The notes beneath the pieces are model-generated. The model searched no databases and was not told the origin of the DNA. It saw only the letters and a list, made by a program, of their open reading frames with translations. This document shows, one piece after another, positions 45,301 through 56,526 of a stretch of DNA of 64,000 nucleotides. Position 1 is the stretch's first letter. Each line of letters starts with the position of its first letter. Source of the stretch: Platanthera guangdongensis. Taxonomy: Eukaryota; Streptophyta; Magnoliopsida; Asparagales; Orchidaceae. The position numbers were made by a program, and so were the translations under genes. Where the stretch lies: NCBI GenBank assembly GCA_039583875.1, contig CM077164.1, forward strand, positions 67,673,628 through 67,737,627, given 5' to 3'.

Positions 45301-46443
45301 TTTTATCTCTCCAACTTATCCTGATTATGTTTTTAAGTTGAACAAAGCATTATATGGTCTCAAGCAAGCTCCTAGAGCATGGTATGAGACCCTAGCATGC
45401 TTCCTTTTGGAAAATGGATTTATAAGGGGTAGAGTAGACCAAACTCTTTTCACTAGAACCCATAAGTCCCATACCCTACTAGTACAGATTTATGTAGATG
45501 ATATTATTTTTGGCTCTACTGATTCAAAATTGTGCAGAAGGTTCTCCAACCTAATGCATTCTAAGTTTGAAATGAGTAGCATGGGTGAGCTATCCTTCTT
45601 CCTAGGATTGCAGGTCAAACAACATGCTGAAGGCATCTTTATTTCTCAAACCAAGTATGCAAATGAGTTGGTTAAGAAATTTGGTATATCTGAAGCATCT
45701 TGCATGAAACACCCATGCCTACTAATGCTGTATTGGATGCTGATGAACATGAGAAACCTGTTGATCAGACAACATATAGAGCAATGATTGGCTCCTTACT
45801 GTACCTTACAGCCAGTAGACTAGATATAATGTTTGCTACATGTATATGTGCTAGGTTCCAAGTAAGCCCTAGAGAGTTACACCTAACATTAGTAAAAAGG
45901 ATTTTCAGGTATGTTAAAAGTTGTCCAAATCTAAGTCTCTGGTATCCAAAAGATTCAGCATTTGAATTAACTAGATTTTCTTATGCTGATTATGCTGCAT
46001 GCAGAATTGACAGGAAAAGCACCAGTGGAACTTGTCAGTTTCTTGGTGACAGACTTGTCTCCTGGTTTTGTAAGAAACAAACTTCTGTGTCAACTTCAAC
46101 TGCTGAAGCTGAATATATGGCTGTAGGCAGTTGCTGTTCACAAATATTGTGGATTTAAAACCAACTCCTAAACTATGGCTACAACTTAGAGAAGTCTAAA
46201 ATATTTTGTGATAACACCAGTGCTATTTCTATAGCTCAAAATCCAGTCCTCCATAGTAGGACAAAACACATAGAAAATAGGCATCACTTTTTAAGGGATA
46301 ATATTGAGAAGAACAAAATTGAACTTCAATACATCCCAACTGATTTGCAAAGGGGAGATATTTTCACCAAACCCTTGGATGAAAAGAAACACACCTTCTT
46401 CCTAAATCAGTTAGGAATGTTAGATGGAGGAAGTCTAAAATAA
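42355..46443 (+). pseudogene. Copia gag C-terminus, protease, integrase, RT and RNase H
   Basis: Continues the frame cut at 30930. An acidic and coiled-coil-like Gag tail comes first, then six palindrome-encoded octapeptides at 42896-43075. The protease-like segment WYLDSGCSKHMTG follows near 43324. Integrase has an H-H-C-C finger (43711-43825) and D, D, E codons at 43904, 44093 and 44201 (D-x35-E). Reverse transcriptase has YVDD at 45491-45502, and RNase H has DRKSTSGTCQFLG and STAEAEYMA. Breaks: a 1-base deletion near 43468, TAA at 43823, a 1-base deletion in an A run near 45708, and TAA at 46156. It ends at TAA 46441-46443. The many separate lesions show long inactivity. Confidence 0.93.
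42896..43075. repeat. Palindromic motif array inside copia gag coding sequence
   Basis: Six motif copies with TCGTCGAAC...TCGACGAT-type arms. In the gag frame each encodes an SSNxxxRS octapeptide (SSNGAQRS, SSNVDRRS, SSNSGRRS, PSNGARRS, SSNAAPRS, then SSNRDQSS). The same motif dominates the LTR promoter region of this element. Confidence 0.9.
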
Positions 46444-46529
46444 TATCCAAGATTTTAAAAGTTTAAAAAGTGACCAAGACTAGGCAAACATCTTGATTTT
46501 TCTTAGTGTCTAGAGTGTATTTCTGGTCT

Positions 46530-46800
46530 CTGAACTGCGCTCGACGATTTTCCCCCAGATCGTCGAATGGAGATCGATGGTTTCCGAAATCGTCGACCTG
46601 AGTTCAGCTCTTCTCAGATAGTCTGAACTATCTCTTCCGGTCAACGATCGTCGAACGGCGCTCGACGATTTTGTTCTCTGAACTATCGTCGAACGGAGCT
46701 CGACGCTCTCCAATATCGTCGAACGGAGATCGATGATATTGAAGACCTCTTCAGATTCCTTTAGAAGCCCCGATCGTCGAACTGAGTTCAACGATCTTTC
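46530..46800. repeat. Palindromic motif array between copia pol and the third ORF
   Basis: At least six copies of ATCGTCGAAC(G/T)GAG(A/C)TCGACGAT variants between the RNase H stop and the start of the third ORF. A pyrimidine-rich tract ending TTTTTGCAG (46937) follows, a plausible splice acceptor. Confidence 0.85.
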
Positions 46801-46943
46801 CTTTTCTGTGTCGAACCCTAATATAAAATTCATTTTTCGCCATCGTTCTCCTTTTCCGCCTTCGATTTCTCTGCAAAAATCTCTCTTTCCCTCCAAACAT
46901 CTCTACACTTGGTCGTTTTGTTTGTTGATTTTTGCAGGTAACA

Positions 46944-49900
46944 ATGGCCGTCTGTGTTGCTGTTCTTGCCGCAATGAAATTTGATGCTGGATTCGATATA
47001 GACATGGAGTCTTTCAGCACCACTGATCAAGTCTTTCAAGATATTCTGGAACTATTCAAGGAGCAGAAACTTGCTACCATCATGACCACCAGAATCAAGT
47101 TGGCTGCTGATGAGATTAAGGAGTGGGTCTACACTGCCCACAACCAGGATCAAAACACTGTAGTTGGTTCAATTTCTAGAACCCAGGTACCCTTGACTCC
47201 AGCCATTCTAACAGGAGTTTTTGAGTTAAGTTCTGGAAGAGATTCTGCTGATTTGTCTGGAGAGGAATTTGCTGATTTGCTTTCAAGAATGGGTCACTCT
47301 GATGCTAACCCTAGCAAGCTGCTGAAGAAGAACCTAGCTGTAGAATACAGGTTCTTAGCTGATGTTGTAGGAAAGATTTTGCTGGGCAAGCATTCAGCAC
47401 ATGAAACTATCTCTAGGTATCAGCTCTGCTTGATGGGAGCCATTGTGGATAAGAAATAGTTGAATTGGGGAGAGGTCTTCTTTGATCTGATTAAGAAGAA
47501 ACTTAATAAGAACTTTGTGAATTTTGGGAGGATCCTAGGGCTCTTTCTTCAGAACAAATGCCCTACCTTGCTAGTATCTTCTAGGATACATATCAATGCA
47601 TCTAAGAGACTGTCCTGTGCCCTATTTGGCAAATGGGACAGGCAGATAACCAAGCCCAGCAGGCCCTCTGCAAGCACACCTTCAGGAACTAGGACTGTAA
47701 CAGTCACTTCCCCTCAAGTCTCTGCCCCTGCAGATGACTTGCCTGCTGCTGCTTCTCCTCCTCCTACTCCAATTCCATCTCCTCCAGTTCCATCCACCAT
47801 TCAAACTCCATCCACTATCATCATTTCCAGCCCTTCTCCAACATCAACTCCATCTCCACTCCCCACTCTACCAATAACAGAAGAATCATTCCATCCATTA
47901 TATTCCTACCCTCAACCAGACATTGAAACATCATCCACCATTCCATCATTCAATCTTCTTGATGATTCCTTCTTGGATGACTCACCCTCAGCTCCTCCTG
48001 AGCTACCCTCCTCATTAACATCTTACCAACAACTTCTGCAATATATTATTGATCAACCCACCTTCATACCCTCTATCTCAATCCCACTGTCTTCCATTTC
48101 CACAATACCCTCACCTCAACCATCACTTCCCTCATACACCAGCTCTCCACCACCATCACCAGTAGATCCATCCTCTACCTCTGCTCAATTGCCTGCTGAG
48201 CAAGTATATATTCCAGCCCTAGCTGACCAGTTATATGAACTGCTAGCCCCCAGGCTATCTCTTCTATTGGAGACCTCCTTGGCTCCATTACTTCAGTCAG
48301 TGGCAGCCCTTTCTACCAGGCTATCCTCTCTATTTCCTCAGGCAATCCCTTCATCAGTGTGCCTTGATCCAGCATTCTCTGAATCTAGGCAGGGGGAGAT
48401 TCTTAATGAAGTAGTGAAATTGCCTGCTGTTTCTTCAGTTGTTGTTGCTGCTGCTGCTGTTACTCTAGCTCCAGTTCCTCCTCCAGTTGCTGTCTTTTCA
48501 GTAGACCTCAGGTCACTGCTCTCAGATTTTGATTCAACTTATTTCAGTTGTCTTCTAGAGACAGTTGCAATCCAACCTTCAGAGGATCTGTCCAAGGCCA
48601 TTGTGCCCTTCTCAAATTGTGACACTAGGGTTATAACTTCTTTTGTCAATTCAGTTTATGCTGCAAATATTGTTGATATTTCTGTTGTTGCTGCTGTCAG
48701 TGATGATGCTGCTGATATTCCAGTTTCTGATGATATGCAGACAGAGACATATGTTTTTGAGCCTTCTATTTTTGCTGATGATATTCCTGCTATTATTACT
48801 GATAGTGAGGCTCCTGTATCTGAAAAAGCTTTATCTGAATCTGTTGCTGCTCCAGCTTCTACTGTTATTACTGCTGCTATATCTTCTGCAATGATTGCTC
48901 CAGAAACTTCTGTGTCTGTTGTTACAACTACTTCTGCTACAACTTCTATTGTTACTAGTACTGTATCTGCTGCTGCTAAAACCATTGTTGCTTCATCTGC
49001 TCCAACCCAACTTCAGAAAGAATATTTGAAAAAGATTGATGCTCTATATGATGAGCAAAGCTCTGAGAGTGATGAATTTAAGACTGATTCTGATGATTCT
49101 TCTGCCACTATTATCAGGAAGAGAAAGGCAAGGAGCAAAGCTATGAAAAGAGTACCTCCAGCCAAAGTCAAGGACAATAATGACATACCATATTACATTC
49201 TTCATGACTGCCCCATAACTGAGCATTGGATGCAATATTCCAAGAACTAACTTAAAGCTATGAAGAAGAAGAGGAAGTATGAGAAAGGATCTTCTCAGTT
49301 TCATCATCCTCATCCTCCTCCACCACCTCCTCCTGATGCAGGTGCAGGTGGAAGCTCGGCTGCTCAACCTTATGCTAAAAGCCAAACCCCTATCAGCCTC
49401 ATACAAGATCTTATTATAGGGGAAGACAGTCAAGAGGTTCTCAATCTAGAAGAGGAAGCTACAGAGGAAGCCAAAGGGAATTCCAGGTTTACTCAAAAGG
49501 CTACTCCAGGCAACTTCCATACTCTAGGGAAGGACAAGACTCATAAGACACAACTTCAGGTCCTTTTACCTACAAGTTAAAAGAAGTAGTCTCATCCAGA
49601 GCTCCTCCAGATAATCCATCCAACAGATATGAGCCTCCAGTGCCCTTTGAAGATCCAGAAAATAATCCAACTTCTTGGACTGCCAGGATGAAAGAGCTAG
49701 CTGCCCTGGATCAAATTAAGAAAGCTAAAGAACAAGGCAGAGATTCCTCCAACATTACTACATTGTCTGAACAAATAAAGAAATAACTATAAAGATATGA
49801 CTCAAGCAAATTCTTTGATTCTGATAGATATATGGAGCTGCATCCTGAAGCTGTTGTACCAAGGCCCAAACAACAAACTTCTTTAGGTGCAGTAGATGAC

Positions 49901-49972
49901 AGAAGGTCAAAGAAAGAAGCTCTTGATCCTAATAGAGAAATCAAACTTATAAAGAGCAAGGAGAAAGAATAA
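46944..49972 (+). pseudogene. Copia third ORF (Sirevirus envelope-like position), broken
   Basis: Opens at ATG 46944 (MAVCVAVLAAMKFD), seven bases after a possible splice acceptor AG at 46937. Residues ~1-230 form a folded-looking domain (ILTGVFELSSGRDSADLSGEEF, LLKKNLAVEYRFLADVVGKILLGKHSAHE). Then comes a long Ser/Pro/Thr-rich tract, a Val/Ala/Thr-rich stretch, a basic segment and a Lys/Glu-rich C-terminus. In-frame TAG at 47457 and TAA at 49248, a frameshift near 49556 and stops near 49780 break it. Its place after pol is that of the envelope-like ORF in Sireviruses. I see no convincing signal peptide or clear transmembrane helix, so an envelope function is not supported here. Confidence 0.75.
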
Positions 49973-50126
49973 CTATGTAAGGTGACAATCATTCTGATTT
50001 CTGATTATTGTCTGGGATAATATATATCTGTGGTTCTGCAATGTCCTGCTTATTGCATTTCTGTATTATTGCTTTGTATGTTGTTCTTTAATTTCTGCAA
50101 GTTCTGTAAATAGTAATCCTAACCCA

Positions 50127-50138
50127 AATAGGGGGAGA
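50127..50138 (+). promoter_or_regulatory. Polypurine tract of the copia element
   Basis: AATAGGGGGAGA directly before the 3' LTR start at 50140; G-rich form typical of Sireviruses. Confidence 0.9.
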
Positions 50139-50310
50139 TTGTTGGAACACCCTATTACTAATTTGGGTCAGGATCACTATGTCTTTAGGAAACCTGTTTT
50201 TGACCTCCTGTATAGATCTAAAGGTCAATTAGAATTGAGTCTAAGGGTTAGTAGTTAGGTTTGGAAGCTGCCCTCAAGACCAAGGATTTTCAGTTTGGAG
50301 ACTAAGTCAT

Positions 50311-50597
50311 ATCGTCGAGCTCAGTACGACGAATCGTCGAACTCCAATCGACGATCGTCTAGCTCAACTTCGACGGATCGTCGAACTCCATTCGACGATC
50401 GCTGAGCTCAACTTCAACAAATCGTCGAACTCCATTCGACGATCTGCGAGCTCAGTTTGACGATCTTGACTCAATATTGTTTCTCTATCTCTGAGCTCAG
50501 TTCGACGATAGTTGAGCTCTGATCGACGATCTCTGTTGCTATATAAGTCCAAATCGCTGAGCTCAGTTCGACGATAGCAGAGCTCAGTTCGACGTTT
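50311..50597. repeat. Palindrome cluster in the copia 3' LTR
   Basis: Same motif set as 28290-28577. Several positions that differ between the LTRs restore better palindromes here (for example CGTCGAGC and ATCGACGAT). Confidence 0.9.
50540..50547 (+). promoter_or_regulatory. Candidate TATA box, copia 3' LTR
   Basis: TATATAAG, 400 bp into the LTR, within the palindrome cluster. Confidence 0.65.
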
Positions 50598-51730
50598 TTC
50601 TGAAGAGTTAAAGGATTTTCAAGATTCAAATTTAGGACAGTTAAGGAGTTATTCAGCAATTAATTCAGAAGATTTTCTAGCCGTTTTCATTTATTCTGGA
50701 CCAAGTTTCAAGGGATTATCAAGGAATGTTTCTTTGGACTTTCCCCCAGAAGACATTTGCAATTAAGGATGCAATTAATGTCAGGCCAACGGCTATTCTA
50801 TACAGAGGATTATTTTCTATTCAGAACCAGGGAATAAAACTGAAGATTTTTGAATCTCACAGAACAGACAACACAGACAAGAATAACAAGAAACAATATT
50901 CTCTGGAACAACATCTTTCTTAACACCAACTGTTCTCAAGAGAAAGAGCTGTAGACACTTTCTGTCTAAAAGAATTTATACAAGAACACACATCCAAGGA
51001 GATCAACAAAATCTGAAATCTTCAGATCCCCTTTTGATTCAAGTATTCAAGGCCAACATCATTCAAAGACTCAAGATACCTAACATTTCAGCTGTTGCTG
51101 AAATCATCATTTGCTGGAGATCAACTTCTGAAGGCCTATCACCCTACAACAAAGCTTCATTTCCTGAACATCTCAAGAACTCAGGGGGAGCTTTGACAAC
51201 ATCAAATCCACATAGTCTTCTCAGCTGTACTGAGAAAGAGAAGACTTCCATAACTCTCTCATCCCAATCTCTGTAAAGGGTTTTTCAAACTCCCTTCAAA
51301 AGTTTGTGCTTGGTTTTTGAGCACCTTGTCAAAAGCTCCTTGGTGGCAAGACACATGATAAAAAATTTTGATTTGGTTTTTGAGCACCTTATCAAAAGCT
51401 CATTGGTGCCCAGGACACCTGATCAACTCATCCTGCAGTGGATTCCTACCTAGGGTGGTAGAAGAGTGGATGTACCCAAGTTTAGGGGAACCACTATAGC
51501 TCCTTGTGTCATCTGGCTTGCTTGTCTTTATTTTTGTTTCTGGCTGTGATTGATCTGTGATTAGTTAGGATCTATGATTAGCTTCTTTTGTGGATTGTAG
51601 CAATTGTTTGGATTTTTTATTTGCTTCCCTATTCACTTAGATTGCAACAATTGTTGTAAAAAGTTTTTAAGCACCATACTCTATTCACCCACCTCTAGAG
51701 TATTTGAGATCTAGCTGCACTTTCAGATGC

Positions 51731-52629
51731 TATCTTCCAAATAGGGGGAACTAAATGTCTGTGCGTATAGAGTCATGTGCGTGTGTTATATTTGCATGAA
51801 TCATGGCATAATATATCATGACACCCAGACCTTCATTAAACCTGACACCCCATCATATAAATTGGTATGAGACTTTTTATACGATGGGAGTCATGCAAAC
51901 GACCCCTTAACTTTAAGGTTTGTATGAGCATTCATATAAGTTAAGGTTAATTATTTCTTAGTTTACTCTTCATACACTTACTACTCTACTCTACTTATTT
52001 GCATTACTGCTTTTTTATTATAGAACAGCTAGCTTGTTTTTCTTTTTTAGTTCTTTTGTATGTACACCTGATAGGCTAGTTGCCACCTACTTGTTCCACT
52101 CTGCTTTATTGTCCACAACTTTCATCCTCCATGCACGGTGTCGAGGAGTCGCGGGGGTGAGGTGAGGATGATAGTGGCTTAGTATTTTGACTATCATTCG
52201 GTGGACCACATTTTTTTAGGGGATCGAGCAGTAGGAGCATCAGCACCGGCAGGATAAGGAGGAAGGACACGAGGAGCAGTTGCTGCGCACTACCACTACT
52301 GCATGACAAAATGTCATAGATGGTTGTTAGTTGCTTCCACTAGATGTCAGAGTTGTGTGAAAGAGAGTATTTATATTAGACATGTATTGGGCTTAAGCAC
52401 ATTTCTTTTCTACTCACTTTTATATTTTATACTCATTGTGGACTATCTCTTTTATATATTGTGGGGATTTTGGGGACTTATCTTATTTGATACTTCTGCT
52501 TCTTTGGTGATCATCAATGCCGATAAAATCGGCATTTGGTAGTGGAGACCGTCCTGAGTGTCAGTGTCACTACAAAATGGAGGTTCTGGGCGTAAGACCC
52601 AGTAACATTGCAAAAAAGAGGGTCTTACA
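51731..52629 (+). mobile_element. Long chromovirus-like 3' LTR, segment 3 of 3
   Basis: Collinear with 1604-2506; ends TTACA at 52629. No coding frame of note. It is followed by Athila-like LTR sequence and not by a primer site, consistent with being a 3' LTR. Confidence 0.85.
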
Positions 52630-54723
52630 CTGGGGATATAACGTATCAACCCATCAGAATTACCTCATTCTTCCACCTTTTGGTGGGGGATTCCATGCTT
52701 ATGCAAAATGGAGGAATTCACTTGTCCAAGAAGCAAGATCGTTACCCCTATTGATCGATTGGGAGTCATGCCCTTGTTCTTTGATCCGAATGGAACTGAG
52801 GTCACAACTTCCTCTACATAGATCTAACATCGACTCGCAATTCCGATCATAAATACACCTTAGATCGATTCTCCCCTTAGCATCCTAGACTTTCTTCATC
52901 CTCTTACCTTAAGAAGCTCAAGAACCAAGAGAGAAAGTGTGAGAGAGGAAAATGAGAATGAAATCTCAAATCCAACCCTTAAAAGCGACCTACCTCCACG
53001 TGGTATCTACTACTACAACGCGGTATCAAAGGCGGTCACCACTTCTCCCAATGGACTTCGCTCTGTCGCCCCAAATAGACACTACCTTACTGCCACGTGG
53101 CAAGTGAAGACTCCGATTTATATATGGTTTTTTGGACTCATCTGCTCTTATTATCTTGCATGTGAACTACTATTTCAGTAGGAAAAGTTGTATATTTGAT
53201 TAGGGCTTCACTTAGCCATTATTGCACTGTTTCACACCATTTTGTCTTGCAAATTGCACCGAGATGTCAGGGGTAAGTACTGGGGAACTATCCGTGAGTA
53301 TTTGGTTATTTTATGTTGTATATTGGTGTTGGGATCTTTTTCCCCAGCAATGGTTTTTGCTGTGCAGGTGGTCAGTTTTCCCCCAAATCAGGAATTCTGA
53401 CTTGTGGAAAACACACTGTAGTTTGTTTCCTTAGCGCACACTCTCTACAAAATCATGCATTTTCTACAGGTTTATCTGGAGGATTGACCAACCAGTGCGA
53501 TTTCTTTATGCAAGGTTTCTTCTGAACCGTGCACGAAGGAGATGCACGGTTTTCCTGTAGCTATTTAGTTTTATAGCTCTCTGTGGTTAATCGTGTGATT
53601 TGTTCACGCATGGGCAGAAGTGCCCGTGCGCGAGTAAAACACACGGTTCCACCTACTTGATGGGAATTTCAATGCTCTGTGGTTAACCGTGTGTTTTCCT
53701 TCACGCACTGGCAGAAGCGTCTGTGCGCGAGTAAGACGCACGGGTCAACTCATCTTCCTCTGCAAGCTTTGTCCTTGAAGTTAATATTGCACGATGAATG
53801 CACGGTCGTGCGCCAAAACGTACATGACCATTTTCTGACCTACTCGTATTTAAGCTCAGGATTTGAGCGGAGCAGGAATGATTCCACCATTTCGGCTCCT
53901 CTGAGCGGGAAAATCTTCCTCCAGTCATTTTTTTCCTCTCTCCTCCTTGGAGAGCTCATCTGGCCACCGTTCTTTCCCAAAACTTCACTGCAAGGGAAGA
54001 TCATCCACTGTTTTCTTCATATCCATCTAAAGTGGAGCATTTGGAACTCCTTCTCACTACCATTGGAGAGTTTTTTAGCGACTACCAGACTTCACGGATA
54101 GTGAAGAAGACTGGGAAAGCACCTTTGAAATAGGTGACAACACTTTCAGCTTCCTCGGAAGTCAACCACCGACCAAGCCCGGAGAAAGACCGACAACCTG
54201 CGACTGCGATCGAGAATCGTGGCTAGCCATCATACAATGGGTTGTAAATCTCCTCTTTACTCTCATTTGGACGTTGTTTCTATGCTTTGGATGTTAGCTA
54301 AACTTGTTATAAACTCTTAACAATGTTCATGAAGGTTTACTATTGTAAATGTTGTTGTAGTCCATAGTTTGGCTTTACTTCCTTTGCTTGCTTTGGGTTG
54401 TTGCTTGGTGATGCGCCGCACTAACGCGTGTTAGGGTCTGGCTTGGCGAGGAGGTGCTTTTGACCCTCAACATTTACGACCACATGCCCTAATACTCATC
54501 AGAGTATTCCACCATTGCAAAGCGGTGAAGGCGACCCGCGTAATTAATTTTAGTTGTTATAAAACAAAAACTCAACCCCCAAACCTTTGTGGCGTTTGCA
54601 ATCACTTTCCAATGAGGAAGATCACACTCCCAATCTGCACTCCTCGAGAGATTCAATACTCGGAGGATAACCCCCTCAGTTTATTACTTGACGAATATCG
54701 GTGCACTTGCCGAGATTTCATCA
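52630..54723 (+). mobile_element. Relic 5' LTR of the Athila-like element, copy 2
   Basis: Collinear with 2507-4601, a few percent different. Keeps the GTGCACGAG-type (here GTGCGCGAG) direct repeats near 53604-53743 and TATTTAAG near 53847. The primer site TGGGGCCGTTGTCGGGG follows at 54730-54746. Confidence 0.7.
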
Positions 54724-54729
54724 AGTTTT

Positions 54730-54746
54730 TGGGGCCGTTGTCGGGG
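54730..54746 (+). promoter_or_regulatory. Primer binding site, tRNA-Asp type, copy 2
   Basis: TGGGGCCGTTGTCGGGG, identical to 4608-4624, including the two departures from the standard site; these predate the duplication. Confidence 0.85.
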
Positions 54747-54827
54747 AGTGCAACAGTTGTGTGTATTTTTCTATTGGAAAAGTTGTTGCAAGTGTTTTTG
54801 GCATTTTGATCGATTTTTGTTTGTTGT

Positions 54828-56526
54828 ATGATAGATCCAAATCCCAGGAATAGAGGTGAAGATCTTAGAGTTGATCTTGAAACCGCACGAGCGAGTTGAG
54901 CCCGCTGGCGTGCTGCTGTTGCTGAAGGAAGAGAAAGAATAGAAGATTTAGGTCAAGGAGGCAATGGCCTCGGTGAACGGGTCGGTGAGGACCAGGAGGA
55001 GGTCCGACCCCGCATTAGGACAATGCGCAACTTTACGACCCCTACAGTGGGAAGTGTTTACCCTGTTTTCGGCCCGGCCATCGTGAACCACCACTTCGAG
55101 ATAAAGCCTGCCATTCTCAACATGATCCGCAATAACACACAGTTTTCGGGCCTGCCAAGTCAGGATCCGCAGTTCCATCTGGAGGAACTCTTGGAGATTT
55201 GTGGCACCTTCCGCTAAGCCGGCATTACAGATTATGTGGTGAAGCTAAGGCTGTTCCCATTTTCTCTAAGGGGCAAGGTGAAAACCTGGCTCCACACTAT
55301 TGCTCCTGGAATTACGACTACGTGGTAGGCTCTTTCCTCGAAGTTCTTAGCCAAATTCCACCCAGTGGACAAAATAGTGATCGCTCAAAGGGAGATAACC
55401 ACCTTCCGGCAGCTGGACCAGGAAATATTATCGGAGGCCTGGGAGAGATTTGCTGATCTACAACGTCGATGCCCCCAGCACGGCTATGAGCTATGGAATT
55501 TGGTTGAAATATTTTATTTCGATGTTGAGCCTAATTACAGTGCCATGATCAACGCGGTGGCTGGAGGCACTATCTTGAACCTGACTCGCGACGAGGCTTT
55601 GCAATCACCTTCGTGACAACACTTCTTATAGCACGTATTGGACTGCTGGAAGAAACGCACCTAGGGGTGCGAGAAATTTGTTCGAGGTAAATGCGGTGCA
55701 GCCGCAAGCTGAGGCGAGCCATCCTATTATGGATGGAATGATGTTACTGACCAGATCAACCCCTCCTCCAGCTCTAGTAATGGCTATTTCGTGCCAGGGT
55801 TGTGGAAACCCCGACCATCATACAAATGAGTGCCCACCTGGAGAAGCTTTTGCTGATCCCTCAGGTATATCTGCTGTCAAGAGTGTGAACTTTATAAATA
55901 ATCAAAACCGCGTTGCTCCTTATAATAATGCTTACAACCCGAATGCGAGAAATCATCCGAATTTCTCCTGGAACCAATATGCTCCCGATCAAAGGATGCA
56001 GGGAGGCCAGCATCAGTTTAATGCTCAAGCTTCTAATAGCCAACAACGACCGCCAGAATCGGGTTATAAGCAGAAAGCACAGGGGATGCGGAAGTGTGTG
56101 TTAGAAGAGATGATGGAGAAATTCATGGAGATGGCTCAATCCAACATCACAACTCAGACCGCCTCCATGAGAAACTTGAAGACGCAGCAGGGGCAATCGG
56201 ACCTTGTGTTCTCTCAGCGTACTCGCGACACCCTCTGGAGCGACAAGAAAAAAAATCCCCTTGAGCAAGGGAAGTGTGTTGGGGAGACATATGAGTGTAT
56301 TAAAAATGAAGTGGCCGTGAAGTGTGAAATAAATGAGGTAGAGACAGTGGCCCTATGTGATTCTTGATCTTCATGCAACATTATTGCTTTGCAAGATGTT
56401 GAAAAATTTAATTTAAATATCGAGTCTAATGTATGCAAATCACTCGTGCTAGCCGACGGGTTAGTAGTGAAGACCAAGGGTGAGATAAAGGAGGTGGAAG
56501 TGATATTGAATGAAGCTGTGGTGGCC
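54828..56526 (+). pseudogene. Athila-like gag and start of protease, copy 2
   Basis: Same order as copy 1: gag start at ATG 54828, gag core in two frames (55023-55616), then an open 229-codon stretch (55678-56367). That stretch has a CCHC knuckle (CQGC....H....C), NPNARNHPNFSWNQYAPDQ and LEEMMEKFMEMAQSN, which copy 1 has broken with TAG at 5854. Stops near 55216 and at 56365 and frame changes remain. It continues into the protease region until the 71-bp repeat at 56456-56526. It is the better copy for family assignment. Confidence 0.85.
56456..56526 (+). repeat. 71-bp direct repeat, left unit, copy 2
   Basis: Matches 59527-59597; flanks the reverse chromovirus fragment as in copy 1, so the arrangement predates the duplication. 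Confidence 0.88.

Larger units (their letters stand above)
28119..51725 (+). mobile_element. Sirevirus-like Ty1/copia retrotransposon, interrupted by an Athila element
   Basis: LTRs at 28119-29706 and 50140-51725, TSD GATGC at 28114-28118 and 51726-51730. Without the nested Athila insertion the element is about 12.2 kb. Order: 5' LTR, primer site, gag, integrase, reverse transcriptase, RNase H, then a long third ORF and polypurine tract. Integrase before RT defines copia. The third ORF, long gag, LTR start TGTTGGAA and AGGGGGAGA tract point to the Sirevirus lineage. All frames carry stops or shifts, so it is dead. The hand count of LTR differences is about 50 in 1.59 kb (~3.3%). Confidence 0.93.
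50140..51725 (+). repeat. 3' LTR of the copia element
   Basis: 1586 bp, collinear with 28119-29706, about 50 differences by eye. Palindrome cluster at 50311-50597 and TATATAAG at 50540-50547. Followed by TSD GATGC (51726-51730). Confidence 0.95.

Noticed and set aside
48643..48894. Leucine-rich frame resembling membrane segments
   Set aside because: Out-of-frame reading of the Ala/Val/Thr-rich part of the copia third ORF.
53679..54101. 140-codon frame in the Athila-like LTR, copy 2 (related to 3646-4011)
   Set aside because: The two copies differ by frameshifts and there is no recognisable domain; lies in LTR sequence downstream of the TATA-like box.
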